Positions 1 through 8,166 of a stretch of 64,000 nt of DNA are shown here, piece by piece (the stretch's first letter is position 1; each line of letters opens with the position of its first letter). The notes beneath the pieces were generated by a model. That model saw only the letters and a list, made by a program, of their open reading frames with translations, had not been told where the DNA came from and did no database searches. A program made the translations under genes and the position numbers. Source of the stretch: Actinomycetaceae bacterium zg-1166 (GTDB lineage: Bacteria; Actinomycetota; Actinomycetes; Actinomycetales; Actinomycetaceae). The stretch is taken from the NCBI GenBank assembly GCA_015679245.1, contig CP064953.1, positions 1 to 64,000 of the forward strand, in the 5' to 3' direction.

Positions 1-53
1 TTCGCGCCAGTGTTGAAAAAGCTCACCATCAGCTCAAAAATGACATTCGTGTA

Positions 54-85
54 ATTTCCACACCTGTGGAGAAGTCTGTGGATAA
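54..85. promoter_or_regulatory. DnaA boxes upstream of dnaA
   Basis: A perfect DnaA box in reverse orientation (TGTGGATAA) lies at 77-85, and a weaker box-like sequence (ATTTCCACA) at 54-62. Boxes upstream of dnaA commonly belong to the origin region or to autoregulation of dnaA. The rest of 1-224 holds no gene that I can see. Confidence 0.7.
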
Positions 86-179
86 ATCGCGTGCAGACCC
101 TCTCACAAGTTCCTAGAATAGCTACGCTGCAGCGGGAAAGCTCCAGCATCAAACCTAGTGAGTGTGAGCTGACGAATGT

Positions 180-201
180 GTACAAGTACACATCCTTGTA
201 C
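180..201. promoter_or_regulatory. Inverted repeat just upstream of dnaA
   Basis: GTACAAG (180-186) and CTTGTAC (195-201) form a perfect 7-bp inverted repeat with an 8-nt spacer. It ends 12 nt before the dnaA ribosome-binding site at 214-219. It could be an operator or a 5' UTR hairpin limiting dnaA expression; no known regulator is implied. Confidence 0.5.
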
Positions 202-224
202 GCATGATCTTGTGAGGAGTAGAG

Positions 225-2018
225 ATGAACGAGGGCAATCCCGCCCGCGATGCTTGGGCTGCAGCCATTGAGTTGTTGCGCGCCGAGGGCAACCTCTCTG
301 CTCCTCAATTCGCCTTCCTGCGTATGGCGCATCCCTTGGCCACAGTTGATGATATTTTCATGATCGCCGTGGGATCGGAATATGTGAAGAACTGGATCGA
401 AGAAAATGCTGCCGATCCCATGCGTGAAAAGCTCGTAGCGATTCTGGGGCGTGAGGTGCGCCTTATTACCTCGATCGACCCAAGTTTGACCGAAACCTCA
501 CAGCCTCCCACCAATCCTGCTACATCCGCCCAAAAATCCACTCAGAGTACGCCAGCCTCCAGCACACTCTCTGGAGATACCCCAATTCCTCACTACGGTG
601 CCCATTACCCCACATCCCAACAGCATGTACCCCAAACGACTCCTTCAGCAGCAAGTGCTCCAGGAACAGTGCCTTCGTCACTATCCTTCACTTCTGCTGC
701 CACCCCAACCTATGGAGCAAACTCATCTGAATATTCGGATACCCTTCGCGATCTCGTCGCCTCATCATTGCCGCCTTCGCCAACTTTGCCATCAGAAAAT
801 ACCTCAGCTGTAGAAACTTTTTCTGCTCAGTATGTGCGCAGAGCCGTGGAAGCGGACAATACGAGGGAAATCCTCTCTCCTTTTGGTGAGGCTGACGAAG
901 CCTTTGCCTTTCTGGACGAGGCAGCACTCGTCGATCTGGAAAGTGCCGAACCTTCACCTGAACTCAAAGAGAGAGCCAGGAAAGCACGGCTAAATATCCG
1001 CTATACCTTCGACAACTTCGTCATTGGCCAGTCTAATCAGTTTGCCACTGCCACCTCGCTGGCCGTGGCTGAATCCCCAGGAACCACCTACAATCCTCTT
1101 TTCCTTTATTCGGATTCAGGGATGGGCAAGACTCATCTCATGCACGCCATCGGCAACTATGCACTGCGTCTTTTCCCTGACATCAAGGTGCACTACACTT
1201 CCGCCGAAGAATTCACGAATGCTTTCATTAATGCTATCCGCGACGGTAAACAGGCCGAATTCAAAAACCACTACCGCGGTGCGGATATCCTCCTCATCGA
1301 CGATATCCAGTTCATTGGCGGAGATAAAATTATGGAGGAGTTCTTCCATACTTTTAACGCTCTGACGAACGCAAACAAGCAGATTGTTATTACCTCCGAT
1401 GTGGCACCAAACCTTCTCAACGGCTTCCAGGATCGCCTAGTCTCACGTTTCATCTCCGGAATCTCTGCAAGTATCGACCATCCAAATCTCGAAACACGAA
1501 TCGCCATTCTTGATAAGAAGGCAGTTGCTGCAGGAATCTCTGTGCCGCGCGATGTTCAGGAATACATCGCCTCGAATATCACGACGAATATCCGAGAAAT
1601 GGAAGGTGCTCTCACAAGAGTGACTGCTTTTGCTGGCCTCAACCGCCAGCCTGTGGATCTCGCCCTCGCCGAAGTCACACTGAAAGATCTTATTGATAAT
1701 CCCGACGATCGCGATATCCCAGCAAGTCTCATCATGGGTCAGGTAGCCGATTACTTCGGTATCAATATTGAGGATCTCACGGCAGCAGATCGCACACGTT
1801 CAGTAGCAACAGCACGCCAGGTAGCAATGTATATTTGCCGCACAATGACTGAACTCTCTCTTCCTAAAATCGGCAAGATCTTCGGTGGGCGCGATCACTC
1901 CACTGTTCTTCATGCCTATCAAAAGATCGAGAAACAGATGTCTGAGCACCAGACAACCTTCAATCAAGTTTCAGAACTCACGAGCCGGATCCACCAGGCG
2001 GCGCGCTATCGAGAGTGA
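225..2018 (+). CDS. dnaA: Chromosomal replication initiator protein DnaA
   Basis: DnaA binds DnaA boxes at oriC and opens the duplex for DnaB loading. The 597-residue protein shows an N-terminal interaction domain (about 1-80), a long low-complexity Ser/Thr/Pro linker (about 85-250), the AAA+ core (about 255-475) and the DNA-binding domain with GGRDHSTVLHA near residue 555. The Walker B stretch LLIDDIQFI is intact. The P-loop reads SDSGMGKT at residues 296-303, so the first glycine of the usual GxxGxGKT is serine. The ATG start has GAGGAG 5-10 nt upstream. It is the first gene of the origin cluster, followed by the box-containing gap and dnaN. Confidence 0.98.
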   Translation: MNEGNPARDAWAAAIELLRAEGNLSAPQFAFLRMAHPLATVDDIFMIAVGSEYVKNWIEENAADPMREKLVAILGREVRLITSIDPSLTETSQPPTNPATSAQKSTQSTPASSTLSGDTPIPHYGAHYPTSQQHVPQTTPSAASAPGTVPSSLSFTSAATPTYGANSSEYSDTLRDLVASSLPPSPTLPSENTSAVETFSAQYVRRAVEADNTREILSPFGEADEAFAFLDEAALVDLESAEPSPELKERARKARLNIRYTFDNFVIGQSNQFATATSLAVAESPGTTYNPLFLYSDSGMGKTHLMHAIGNYALRLFPDIKVHYTSAEEFTNAFINAIRDGKQAEFKNHYRGADILLIDDIQFIGGDKIMEEFFHTFNALTNANKQIVITSDVAPNLLNGFQDRLVSRFISGISASIDHPNLETRIAILDKKAVAAGISVPRDVQEYIASNITTNIREMEGALTRVTAFAGLNRQPVDLALAEVTLKDLIDNPDDRDIPASLIMGQVADYFGINIEDLTAADRTRSVATARQVAMYICRTMTELSLPKIGKIFGGRDHSTVLHAYQKIEKQMSEHQTTFNQVSELTSRIHQAARYRE

Positions 2019-2557
2019 CATTTTCTCGCATACTCCGTATTGCTTCGAGGGATCTGTGCTACTTATGCGCAGATCCTTCTTCTTCGCCTTACAGTGTCAG
2101 TGCCCTGCTGTCAAAGTGCACATGTCTTTCTGCTGGCACGAGCTCTTCCCATTTCTCACTTTTCAACATGACCTGTGGGCTTCATGTGCATAGATGACAA
2201 AAAATTTGGGATCCGTTGCCTCAACTAGTGGATGAGAGACAGATGAAAATGTGCCATCCACAGAACAGGATTGTTATCCACAAGATTGTCCCGAAAGTAT
2301 GCACACTACAATGGCACGTCCCACCAGGGATTCGAACACTTTTCCACAGTGTGCACAGGAGCCACTACTACCACTACCTAAATAACAAGAACCGACAAAC
2401 TCCACGATCGCCGAGGCGCAGACCACGTGCAGCTCAAGCGCACATTGGCACGCACGCGAACTCGTGAAGTCACGAAACTTGTTATTGCGCTGTTACGGTG
2501 CGGACAACTCGCGTAGAGTTAGGTTCTGGTTATGTGAATGTCAAGAAAGGTGCGCAT
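2019..2557. other. Probable oriC between dnaA and dnaN
   Basis: This 539-bp stretch has no convincing gene and carries DnaA-box sequences: a perfect TTATCCACA at 2274-2282, a one-mismatch TTTTCCACA at 2340-2348 and a two-mismatch CCATCCACA at 2254-2262. Position between dnaA and dnaN is the standard actinobacterial oriC site. Translated frames here (for example 2216-2467) look non-coding. A T-loop-like motif near 2330 does not fold into a tRNA. Confidence 0.8.
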
Positions 2558-3691
2558 GTGAAACTCCGGGTTGAACGCGACGTTTTTGCCGACGCTATTT
2601 CGTGGGTGGCACGCACGATTCCCTCGCGCCCCTCACTCCCTATTCTCGCAGGAATCAAGATCGTAGCCACTGCTGAAGGTTTCATCGCTCTAAGTTCCTA
2701 CGATCCTGATATCACCTCCGAAGCTCTCATCGAAGCAAGCGTGGATGAACCTGGCGAGATTCTCGTCAACGGGCGTCTCCTTTCTGAATTCGCTAAAGTT
2801 CTGCCATCGCGAGACATTCTTATGGAGCAGGTAGGCTCCAAACTCGACATCACCTGCGCTTCCTCGCATATCTCCATGCAATCCATGCCACTTGAGGACT
2901 ATCCTGAAGCTCCTGCCAAGCCGAATATTGCCGGTAGTGTGAATGGCGCAGTATTCCAGGAAGCTGTGAGCCAAGTTGTCAGTGCTGCCTCGCACGATGA
3001 CACCCTTCCACTCCTCGTTTCAGTGTGTCTGGAAATCAACGGGGAAAATATGTCACTTATGGCGACCGATCGTTACCGCCTGGCAATCCGCGACATCACG
3101 TGGAATCCTTCGGACTCTGCGGTCAATGAACGCCTTCTTGTGCGGGCTTCACGCCTCTCGGATATTGCAAAAGCTCTCGGTTCTGTGGGCGAGGTAGAAA
3201 TCTCCATCGAGAATTCAGGTCGTGCAGGACTTATTGGATTCTCCGCAGCCGGACGAGAAAACGTGGCTCGTCTCATCGAAGGAGAATACCCGGCAGTACG
3301 CGGACTTTTCCCAGAACAAACAAACGGTTACGCCGTGGTCAATCGTCAGGAACTCGCTGATGCCATCAAACGAGCCCGCCTTGTAGTGGACAAGAACTCC
3401 TCAGTGCGCCTCTCTTTCACCTCTGGTCATGTGGTGCTTGAAGCAGGGCAAGGTGATAATGCTCAAACGAGCGAAACCTTGGATGCCCACCTCAATGGCG
3501 ACGACATCACCCAGGCCTACAACCCGAGCTTCCTCCAGGATGCTTTGGGAGCTGTGAATGAGGAGTACGTGCGCTTCTCCTTTACACAGGCCACTAAACC
3601 GGCCATTCTCACTGGACAGGAGTCCTTCGATGGTGTGGATACTGAGGATTTCCGTCTTCTTTTGATGCCCGTGCGCCTCTATGGTGCCTAA
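2558..3691 (+). CDS. dnaN: DNA polymerase III sliding clamp (beta subunit)
   Basis: DnaN forms the ring that tethers the replicative polymerase to DNA. The frame is open from 2498, but I place the start at the GTG at 2558. It gives an N-terminus starting KLRVERDVFADAI, matching the family, and has AGAAAGG about 8 nt upstream. The resulting 377 residues fit the usual 370-380. The C-terminal clamp end DFRLLLMPVRL is typical. It sits between oriC and recF in the canonical order, with 23 bp to recF. Confidence 0.96.
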   Translation: MKLRVERDVFADAISWVARTIPSRPSLPILAGIKIVATAEGFIALSSYDPDITSEALIEASVDEPGEILVNGRLLSEFAKVLPSRDILMEQVGSKLDITCASSHISMQSMPLEDYPEAPAKPNIAGSVNGAVFQEAVSQVVSAASHDDTLPLLVSVCLEINGENMSLMATDRYRLAIRDITWNPSDSAVNERLLVRASRLSDIAKALGSVGEVEISIENSGRAGLIGFSAAGRENVARLIEGEYPAVRGLFPEQTNGYAVVNRQELADAIKRARLVVDKNSSVRLSFTSGHVVLEAGQGDNAQTSETLDAHLNGDDITQAYNPSFLQDALGAVNEEYVRFSFTQATKPAILTGQESFDGVDTEDFRLLLMPVRLYGA

Positions 3692-3714
3692 ATCCTAGGT
3701 AGGTTCTCCTTCGC

Positions 3715-5109
3715 GTGTATCTCACAGATCTCGCACTCAACGACGTTCGCTCCTACGAGTCTGCTCTTGTCTCTCTACGCCCAGGAGTGACAGTCTTTGT
3801 CGGAGAAAATGGGCAAGGAAAAACGAATATTGTAGAAGCAATCGCCTACCTTGCCACTCTTTCCTCACACCGTATTTCCTCCGACAATGCGCTTATTCGC
3901 CAGGGTGCTACAGCTGGAGTAATTCGTGCACGAGTAATGCGCGGGGATCATCCCTCTACCGTCGAAGTGGAGATCTACGCCGGACGCGCCAATCGCGCAC
4001 GCCTTAATCGCGCTCCTGTCCGCCCTAGCGGTGTACTTGGAACAATTCGTGTGGTGCTTTTTGCCCCTGAAGATCTCGAACTTGTGCGTGGTGATCCTTC
4101 TGCGCGGCGACGCTATCTCGATTCCATTGCTATTCAGTTGCGTCCGATGATGGCGAACATTCTTGCTGAATATGAGAAAGTGTTGCGCCAGCGCGCAGCT
4201 CTACTCAAGTCAGCGAAAACGCAACGCCGGCGAGGCGGGAGTGTGGATCATGGCGCTATTGACGTCTGGGATGAACAATTGGCACGCCTAGGTGCCCAAA
4301 TCACGGCAGCTCGCGCCCGGATCATTAGCACTCTTCGTCCGTATGTAGATTCGGCCTACCATCTCGTTTCGGGTGGGCGCAGCTCGGCACGTATCGACTA
4401 TCTTGCCAGCGCCACTCGTGATTTCTTCACCCTTCCTTCACCGCTAACTTTGGTCACATCATCTGGGAACGAGGACAATTCCACGAACGTCGCGCTCAAG
4501 CATCCGATCACCAGCACATCATCTGGGAACGAGGATGATGTATCAGCAATGTCGCCTGCCTCGCAAAGCGATCCGGCAGAAAGCGTCGCCCAGAATGAAA
4601 ATCGTCTTACTGATTCTTCCTGGGTGGAAGCACATCTGCGTGAGGTGCTCTCTACTAGACGTGATGAGGAGATTGAGCGTGGAGTCAATCTTGTCGGCCC
4701 CCACCGCGACGACCTCGTCCTTTCCCTCGGATCCTTACCAGCTAAAGGTTTTGCTTCGCACGGCGAATCGTGGAGTTATGCTCTCGCTCTACGTTTGGGA
4801 TCATGGGAACTCATGCGAGCCGATGATTCAGGAGAATGGGCTGGAGATGGCGAGCCAATTCTCATTCTCGACGATGTTTTTGCTGAACTTGATTCACGCC
4901 GGCGTGAACGTTTAGCGGAGATTGTCGCCAGAGCGGACCAAGTGTTCGTGACTGCTGCTGTAGGTAGCGAAGTGCCAACTAATCTTGTAGGTGCGCGCTT
5001 CCGTGTGCATGGTGGACTAGTGGAAGAAGTTCTAGAGCAAGAAGATAACGGCAAGGAAGCCACGAGCATGCCACTTGCGGATAAAGCTGAGGAGGTGCAG
5101 CACTCATGA
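3715..5109 (+). CDS. recF: DNA replication and repair protein RecF
   Basis: RecF is an ABC/SMC-type ATPase that helps load RecA at single-strand gaps. The GTG start gives MYLTDLALNDVRSY, typical of RecF. The Walker A motif GENGQGKT lies at residues 30-37, LVGPHRDDL appears before the C-terminal ATPase half, and the Walker B stretch is ILDDVFAELD. At 464 residues it is longer than the usual 370-400. The excess is a hydrophilic insertion around residues 240-300 containing two copies of TSSGNED, plus a short C-terminal tail. The stop overlaps the dciA start by 4 bp, so the two are probably co-translated. Confidence 0.95.
   Translation: MYLTDLALNDVRSYESALVSLRPGVTVFVGENGQGKTNIVEAIAYLATLSSHRISSDNALIRQGATAGVIRARVMRGDHPSTVEVEIYAGRANRARLNRAPVRPSGVLGTIRVVLFAPEDLELVRGDPSARRRYLDSIAIQLRPMMANILAEYEKVLRQRAALLKSAKTQRRRGGSVDHGAIDVWDEQLARLGAQITAARARIISTLRPYVDSAYHLVSGGRSSARIDYLASATRDFFTLPSPLTLVTSSGNEDNSTNVALKHPITSTSSGNEDDVSAMSPASQSDPAESVAQNENRLTDSSWVEAHLREVLSTRRDEEIERGVNLVGPHRDDLVLSLGSLPAKGFASHGESWSYALALRLGSWELMRADDSGEWAGDGEPILILDDVFAELDSRRRERLAEIVARADQVFVTAAVGSEVPTNLVGARFRVHGGLVEEVLEQEDNGKEATSMPLADKAEEVQHS
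4455..4535 (+). repeat. Direct repeat inside recF
   Basis: Two identical 21-bp copies (4455-4475 and 4515-4535), 60 bp apart start to start, encode the duplicated TSSGNED. The in-frame spacing suggests a 60-bp tandem duplication whose remaining sequence has diverged. Confidence 0.85.
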
Positions 5110-5708
5110 ACACGAAAGTGGAGGCCGCGCGGCTCAAGGCAGCGCAAGAGAACGGCGATATCCTGGCTTTGCGTGCTCTTGACCGCGCTCGTGAATACGC
5201 TTATTCCCGCGGTTTTACGCGTACGAGAGTGCCGAGTGCAGCGCGTAAAGCTCGCGAACTCTCACGCCAGAGTGAACAGTCGATTCTTGGTGATCCTGTG
5301 GCAAGTCCTGGTCCAGGGTGGGCTGATGTGGGTTCTGGTTCGCGACCTTCATGCCGTGACCCGCACCCTCTTGGGGAAATTCTTGTGAGGCTCGTACGCG
5401 ACAAAGGGTGGGGTTCACACCTTGAGGTGGCTTCGGTGAGTACGCGGTGGCCACAGATCGTGGGTGAGGATGTAGCTAAGCATGTGAAAGTGGAGAGCTA
5501 TGACGGGAGTGTGCTCACCTTGCGTACCTCCTCAACAGCATGGGAAGTGCAGATTCGTTCACTCTTAGCCGTACTTGAAGCGAAGATTGCCACAGAAGTA
5601 GGATCCGAGGCGGTCAAGGAGATTGTGGTGCTTGGTCCGCCTCGCCCTTCATGGAAACATGGGCCGTGGTCAGTTCCAGGGCGTGGCCCTCGCGATACTT
5701 ATGGCTGA
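5106..5708 (+). CDS. dciA: DciA-family (DUF721) helicase-loading protein
   Basis: DciA/DUF721 proteins assist loading of the replicative helicase DnaB in bacteria lacking DnaC or DnaI. The 200-residue protein has a charged N-terminal half and a C-terminal DUF721 core. The core runs from about residue 85 (GEILVRLVRDKGWGSHLEVASV) through WPQIVGEDVAKHVKV to LTLRTSSTAWEVQIRSL. The ATG overlaps the recF stop (ATGA). Location after recF is the standard actinobacterial arrangement. Confidence 0.88.
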   Translation: MNTKVEAARLKAAQENGDILALRALDRAREYAYSRGFTRTRVPSAARKARELSRQSEQSILGDPVASPGPGWADVGSGSRPSCRDPHPLGEILVRLVRDKGWGSHLEVASVSTRWPQIVGEDVAKHVKVESYDGSVLTLRTSSTAWEVQIRSLLAVLEAKIATEVGSEAVKEIVVLGPPRPSWKHGPWSVPGRGPRDTYG

Positions 5709-6029
5709 GTTTGCACGCCTATGCCGCACGAGCTACATCATTCACATATTTTTCTTCACCTTGGTGGGCGGCAATCTCTGTGGAGGGAATATCTTTGATC
5801 GCTAACTACCAACGATGGCTGTTGGACATGAACGTGACTTAGTTCCCTCGTCGGGAAGTGAAAATACGTCACACAACCACAGAATCCGCGTTATTTTGCG
5901 CTAGAATAGACGTTGTGGCTATTTACGTAGGTCCCTACACGAATGGCCTTTGTTGTGACGAGAGCCGACGTGGAGAAAACACGGCCAAGGCAAGCGGAGT
6001 CCGCATCCGCATGAAGGAGAAGCTCAAAG
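5709..6029 (+). promoter_or_regulatory. Intergenic region before gyrB
   Basis: This 321-bp gap has no convincing gene. It contains a possible -10 element TAGAAT at 5902-5907, without a clear -35, and the gyrB ribosome-binding site AAGGAG at 6014-6019. It presumably carries the gyrBA promoter. Confidence 0.4.
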
Positions 6030-8138
6030 GTGGCAGAGAACGCGCAGAATGCATCCAACGCCCAGGAAGGTAGTGACGAGGTTACTCCTCATTCCCCCGA
6101 GGGCGCGAAAGCGCAGCATGTCGGCGAAGTCTCCAAAGATCAATCATACGATGCTTCGAATATTACTGTCCTCGAAGGCCTCGAAGCTGTGCGTAAACGC
6201 CCCGGCATGTATATCGGCTCCACGGGTGAACGCGGCTTGCATCACCTCGTCTACGAAGTGGTGGATAATGCCGTTGATGAGGCTCTGGCTGGCTACTGCG
6301 ATCATATCGAAGTCATTATCCGTGCCGACGGTGCCATCACTGTGATCGACAACGGGCGCGGTATTCCTGTGGACGATCATCCTACTGAACACCGCCCTGC
6401 TGTTGAAGTCGTCATGACGATTTTGCACGCCGGTGGCAAGTTTGGACAGGGCGGTTACGCTGTTTCGGGTGGACTGCACGGTGTGGGTGTTTCTGTGGTG
6501 AATGCTCTGTCCACGAGGATGGAAACCGAAGTGTGCCGAGACGGTTACGTCTGGCGTATCGCCTTTGAAAACGGCGTGCCGGTTGCTCCACTTGAACGTG
6601 GAGAGCGCACTGAGGAAACCGGAACTAAGCAGACGTTCTGGGCCAACCCGAAGATTTTTGAGACGACCCTCTACGATTTCGAAACTCTGCGCAAGCGTTT
6701 CCACCAGATGTCCTTCCTCAATAAGGATCTGCGGATCACCCTTGTGGATGAACGCCCCACTGCTATTGCCGATGGTGATGAAGTCACTGGCGATGAGAAA
6801 GGTGTAGCTGACGATCCTAAAGCCGGACATCGCGAGATCTCCTACTGCTACTCCGGTGGTTTGCTTGATTACGTGACCTACCTCAACACGACGAAGAAGG
6901 TAGAGGTTGTTCATCCCGAGGTTATCTACTTCGAGGCCGAGGATACAGAGAAGAAGATCCAGTGTGAAGTGGCAATGCAGTGGACTTCCGCCTACTCCGA
7001 ATCGGTAAATACTTTCGCCAATACGATTAACACCACTGAAGGTGGCACACATGAAGAAGGATTCCGTGCTGCTCTCACTTCGGTGATTAATAAGTACGCC
7101 CGAGATAAAGGCCTACTTAAAGATAAAGATCCAAACCTGTCGGGTGACGATATCCGCGAAGGTTTGACGGCGATTATCTCTGTGAAGCTCGGTAATCCAC
7201 AGTTTGAGGGACAGACCAAGACGAAACTTGGTAACACTGAAGCGCGCACTTTCGTCCAGCAACAGGTCTATGCCAACCTCACTGACTGGCTCGACATGCA
7301 TCCCAGTGAGGCAAAGGACATCATCCGAAAGGCCACACAGGCTTTTGCTGCCCGTGCTGCTGCTCGCAAGGCTCGTGAAGCTACTCGCCGTAAGAGCGTT
7401 CTTGAATCAGCCTCGATGCCAGGCAAGCTCAAGGACTGCACTTCGCGTAACCCTGAAGAATGCGAAGTTTTTATCGTCGAGGGTGACTCTGCTGGTGGCT
7501 CTGCTGTGAATGGGCGTGATCCCAAGCACCAGGCAATCATGCCGATCCGTGGAAAGATCCTCAATGTGGAGAAGGCGCGCCTGGATCGCGCTCTCTCCTC
7601 CGATACGATTCAGGGACTTATCACAGCTTTCGGTACGGGAATTGGCGAAGAATTTGATATAGCCAAACTGCGCTACCACAAGATCGTCTTTATGGCTGAT
7701 GCTGATGTTGACGGTTCCCATATTGCAACACTCCTTCTCACTCTCGTCTACCGCTACATGCGCCCACTTGTAGAGAACGGTCACGTGTATCTCGCCATGC
7801 CGCCGCTCTACCGCATTAAGTGGACGAATGCCCCTCACGATTACGTCTTTTCCGATAAGGAACGCGACGAGAAACTTATTGAGGGCAAGGTGAAGGGGTG
7901 GACACTACCCAAGGACGAAAGTCAGCGTATTCAGCGTTATAAAGGCCTTGGTGAAATGAATGCCAGCGAGCTATGGGAGACGACGATGGATCCTTCTCGT
8001 CGCACTCTCAAGCAAGTTTCTATCGGCGAAGCTGCTGCCACCGACGAAACATTTTCGGTGCTCATGGGTGAGGATGTGGAATCTCGCCGCTCATTCATTC
8101 AGCGAAATGCGCACGACGTGCGATTCCTTGATATCTGA
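6030..8138 (+). CDS. gyrB: DNA gyrase subunit B
   Basis: GyrB is the ATPase subunit of gyrase, which negatively supercoils DNA with GyrA. The 702-residue protein has a poorly conserved acidic N-terminus, then the GHKL ATPase domain with [24 protein letters not shown] and the glycine-rich lid [14 protein letters not shown]. The TOPRIM motif EGDSAGGSA follows near residue 485, and the C-terminus has [10 protein letters not shown]. The GTG start at 6030 has AAGGAG upstream. gyrA follows after 28 bp, so they form one transcription unit. Confidence 0.98.
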   Translation: MAENAQNASNAQEGSDEVTPHSPEGAKAQHVGEVSKDQSYDASNITVLEGLEAVRKRPGMYIGSTGERGLHHLVYEVVDNAVDEALAGYCDHIEVIIRADGAITVIDNGRGIPVDDHPTEHRPAVEVVMTILHAGGKFGQGGYAVSGGLHGVGVSVVNALSTRMETEVCRDGYVWRIAFENGVPVAPLERGERTEETGTKQTFWANPKIFETTLYDFETLRKRFHQMSFLNKDLRITLVDERPTAIADGDEVTGDEKGVADDPKAGHREISYCYSGGLLDYVTYLNTTKKVEVVHPEVIYFEAEDTEKKIQCEVAMQWTSAYSESVNTFANTINTTEGGTHEEGFRAALTSVINKYARDKGLLKDKDPNLSGDDIREGLTAIISVKLGNPQFEGQTKTKLGNTEARTFVQQQVYANLTDWLDMHPSEAKDIIRKATQAFAARAAARKAREATRRKSVLESASMPGKLKDCTSRNPEECEVFIVEGDSAGGSAVNGRDPKHQAIMPIRGKILNVEKARLDRALSSDTIQGLITAFGTGIGEEFDIAKLRYHKIVFMADADVDGSHIATLLLTLVYRYMRPLVENGHVYLAMPPLYRIKWTNAPHDYVFSDKERDEKLIEGKVKGWTLPKDESQRIQRYKGLGEMNASELWETTMDPSRRTLKQVSIGEAAATDETFSVLMGEDVESRRSFIQRNAHDVRFLDI

Positions 8139-8166
8139 GTCCGCCCGAAGAAAAGGTTGATCTGTC

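Noticed and set aside
2318-2348. tRNA-like T-loop (GTTCGAATCC on the minus strand) in the dnaA-dnaN gap
   Set aside because: The flanking bases do not pair as a T-stem and there is no acceptor or anticodon stem, so it is a chance match.
6144-7052. 302-codon minus-strand frame opposite gyrB
   Set aside because: It lies wholly within gyrB, in antisense, with no ribosome-binding site or recognisable domain. It is a shadow of strong codon bias.
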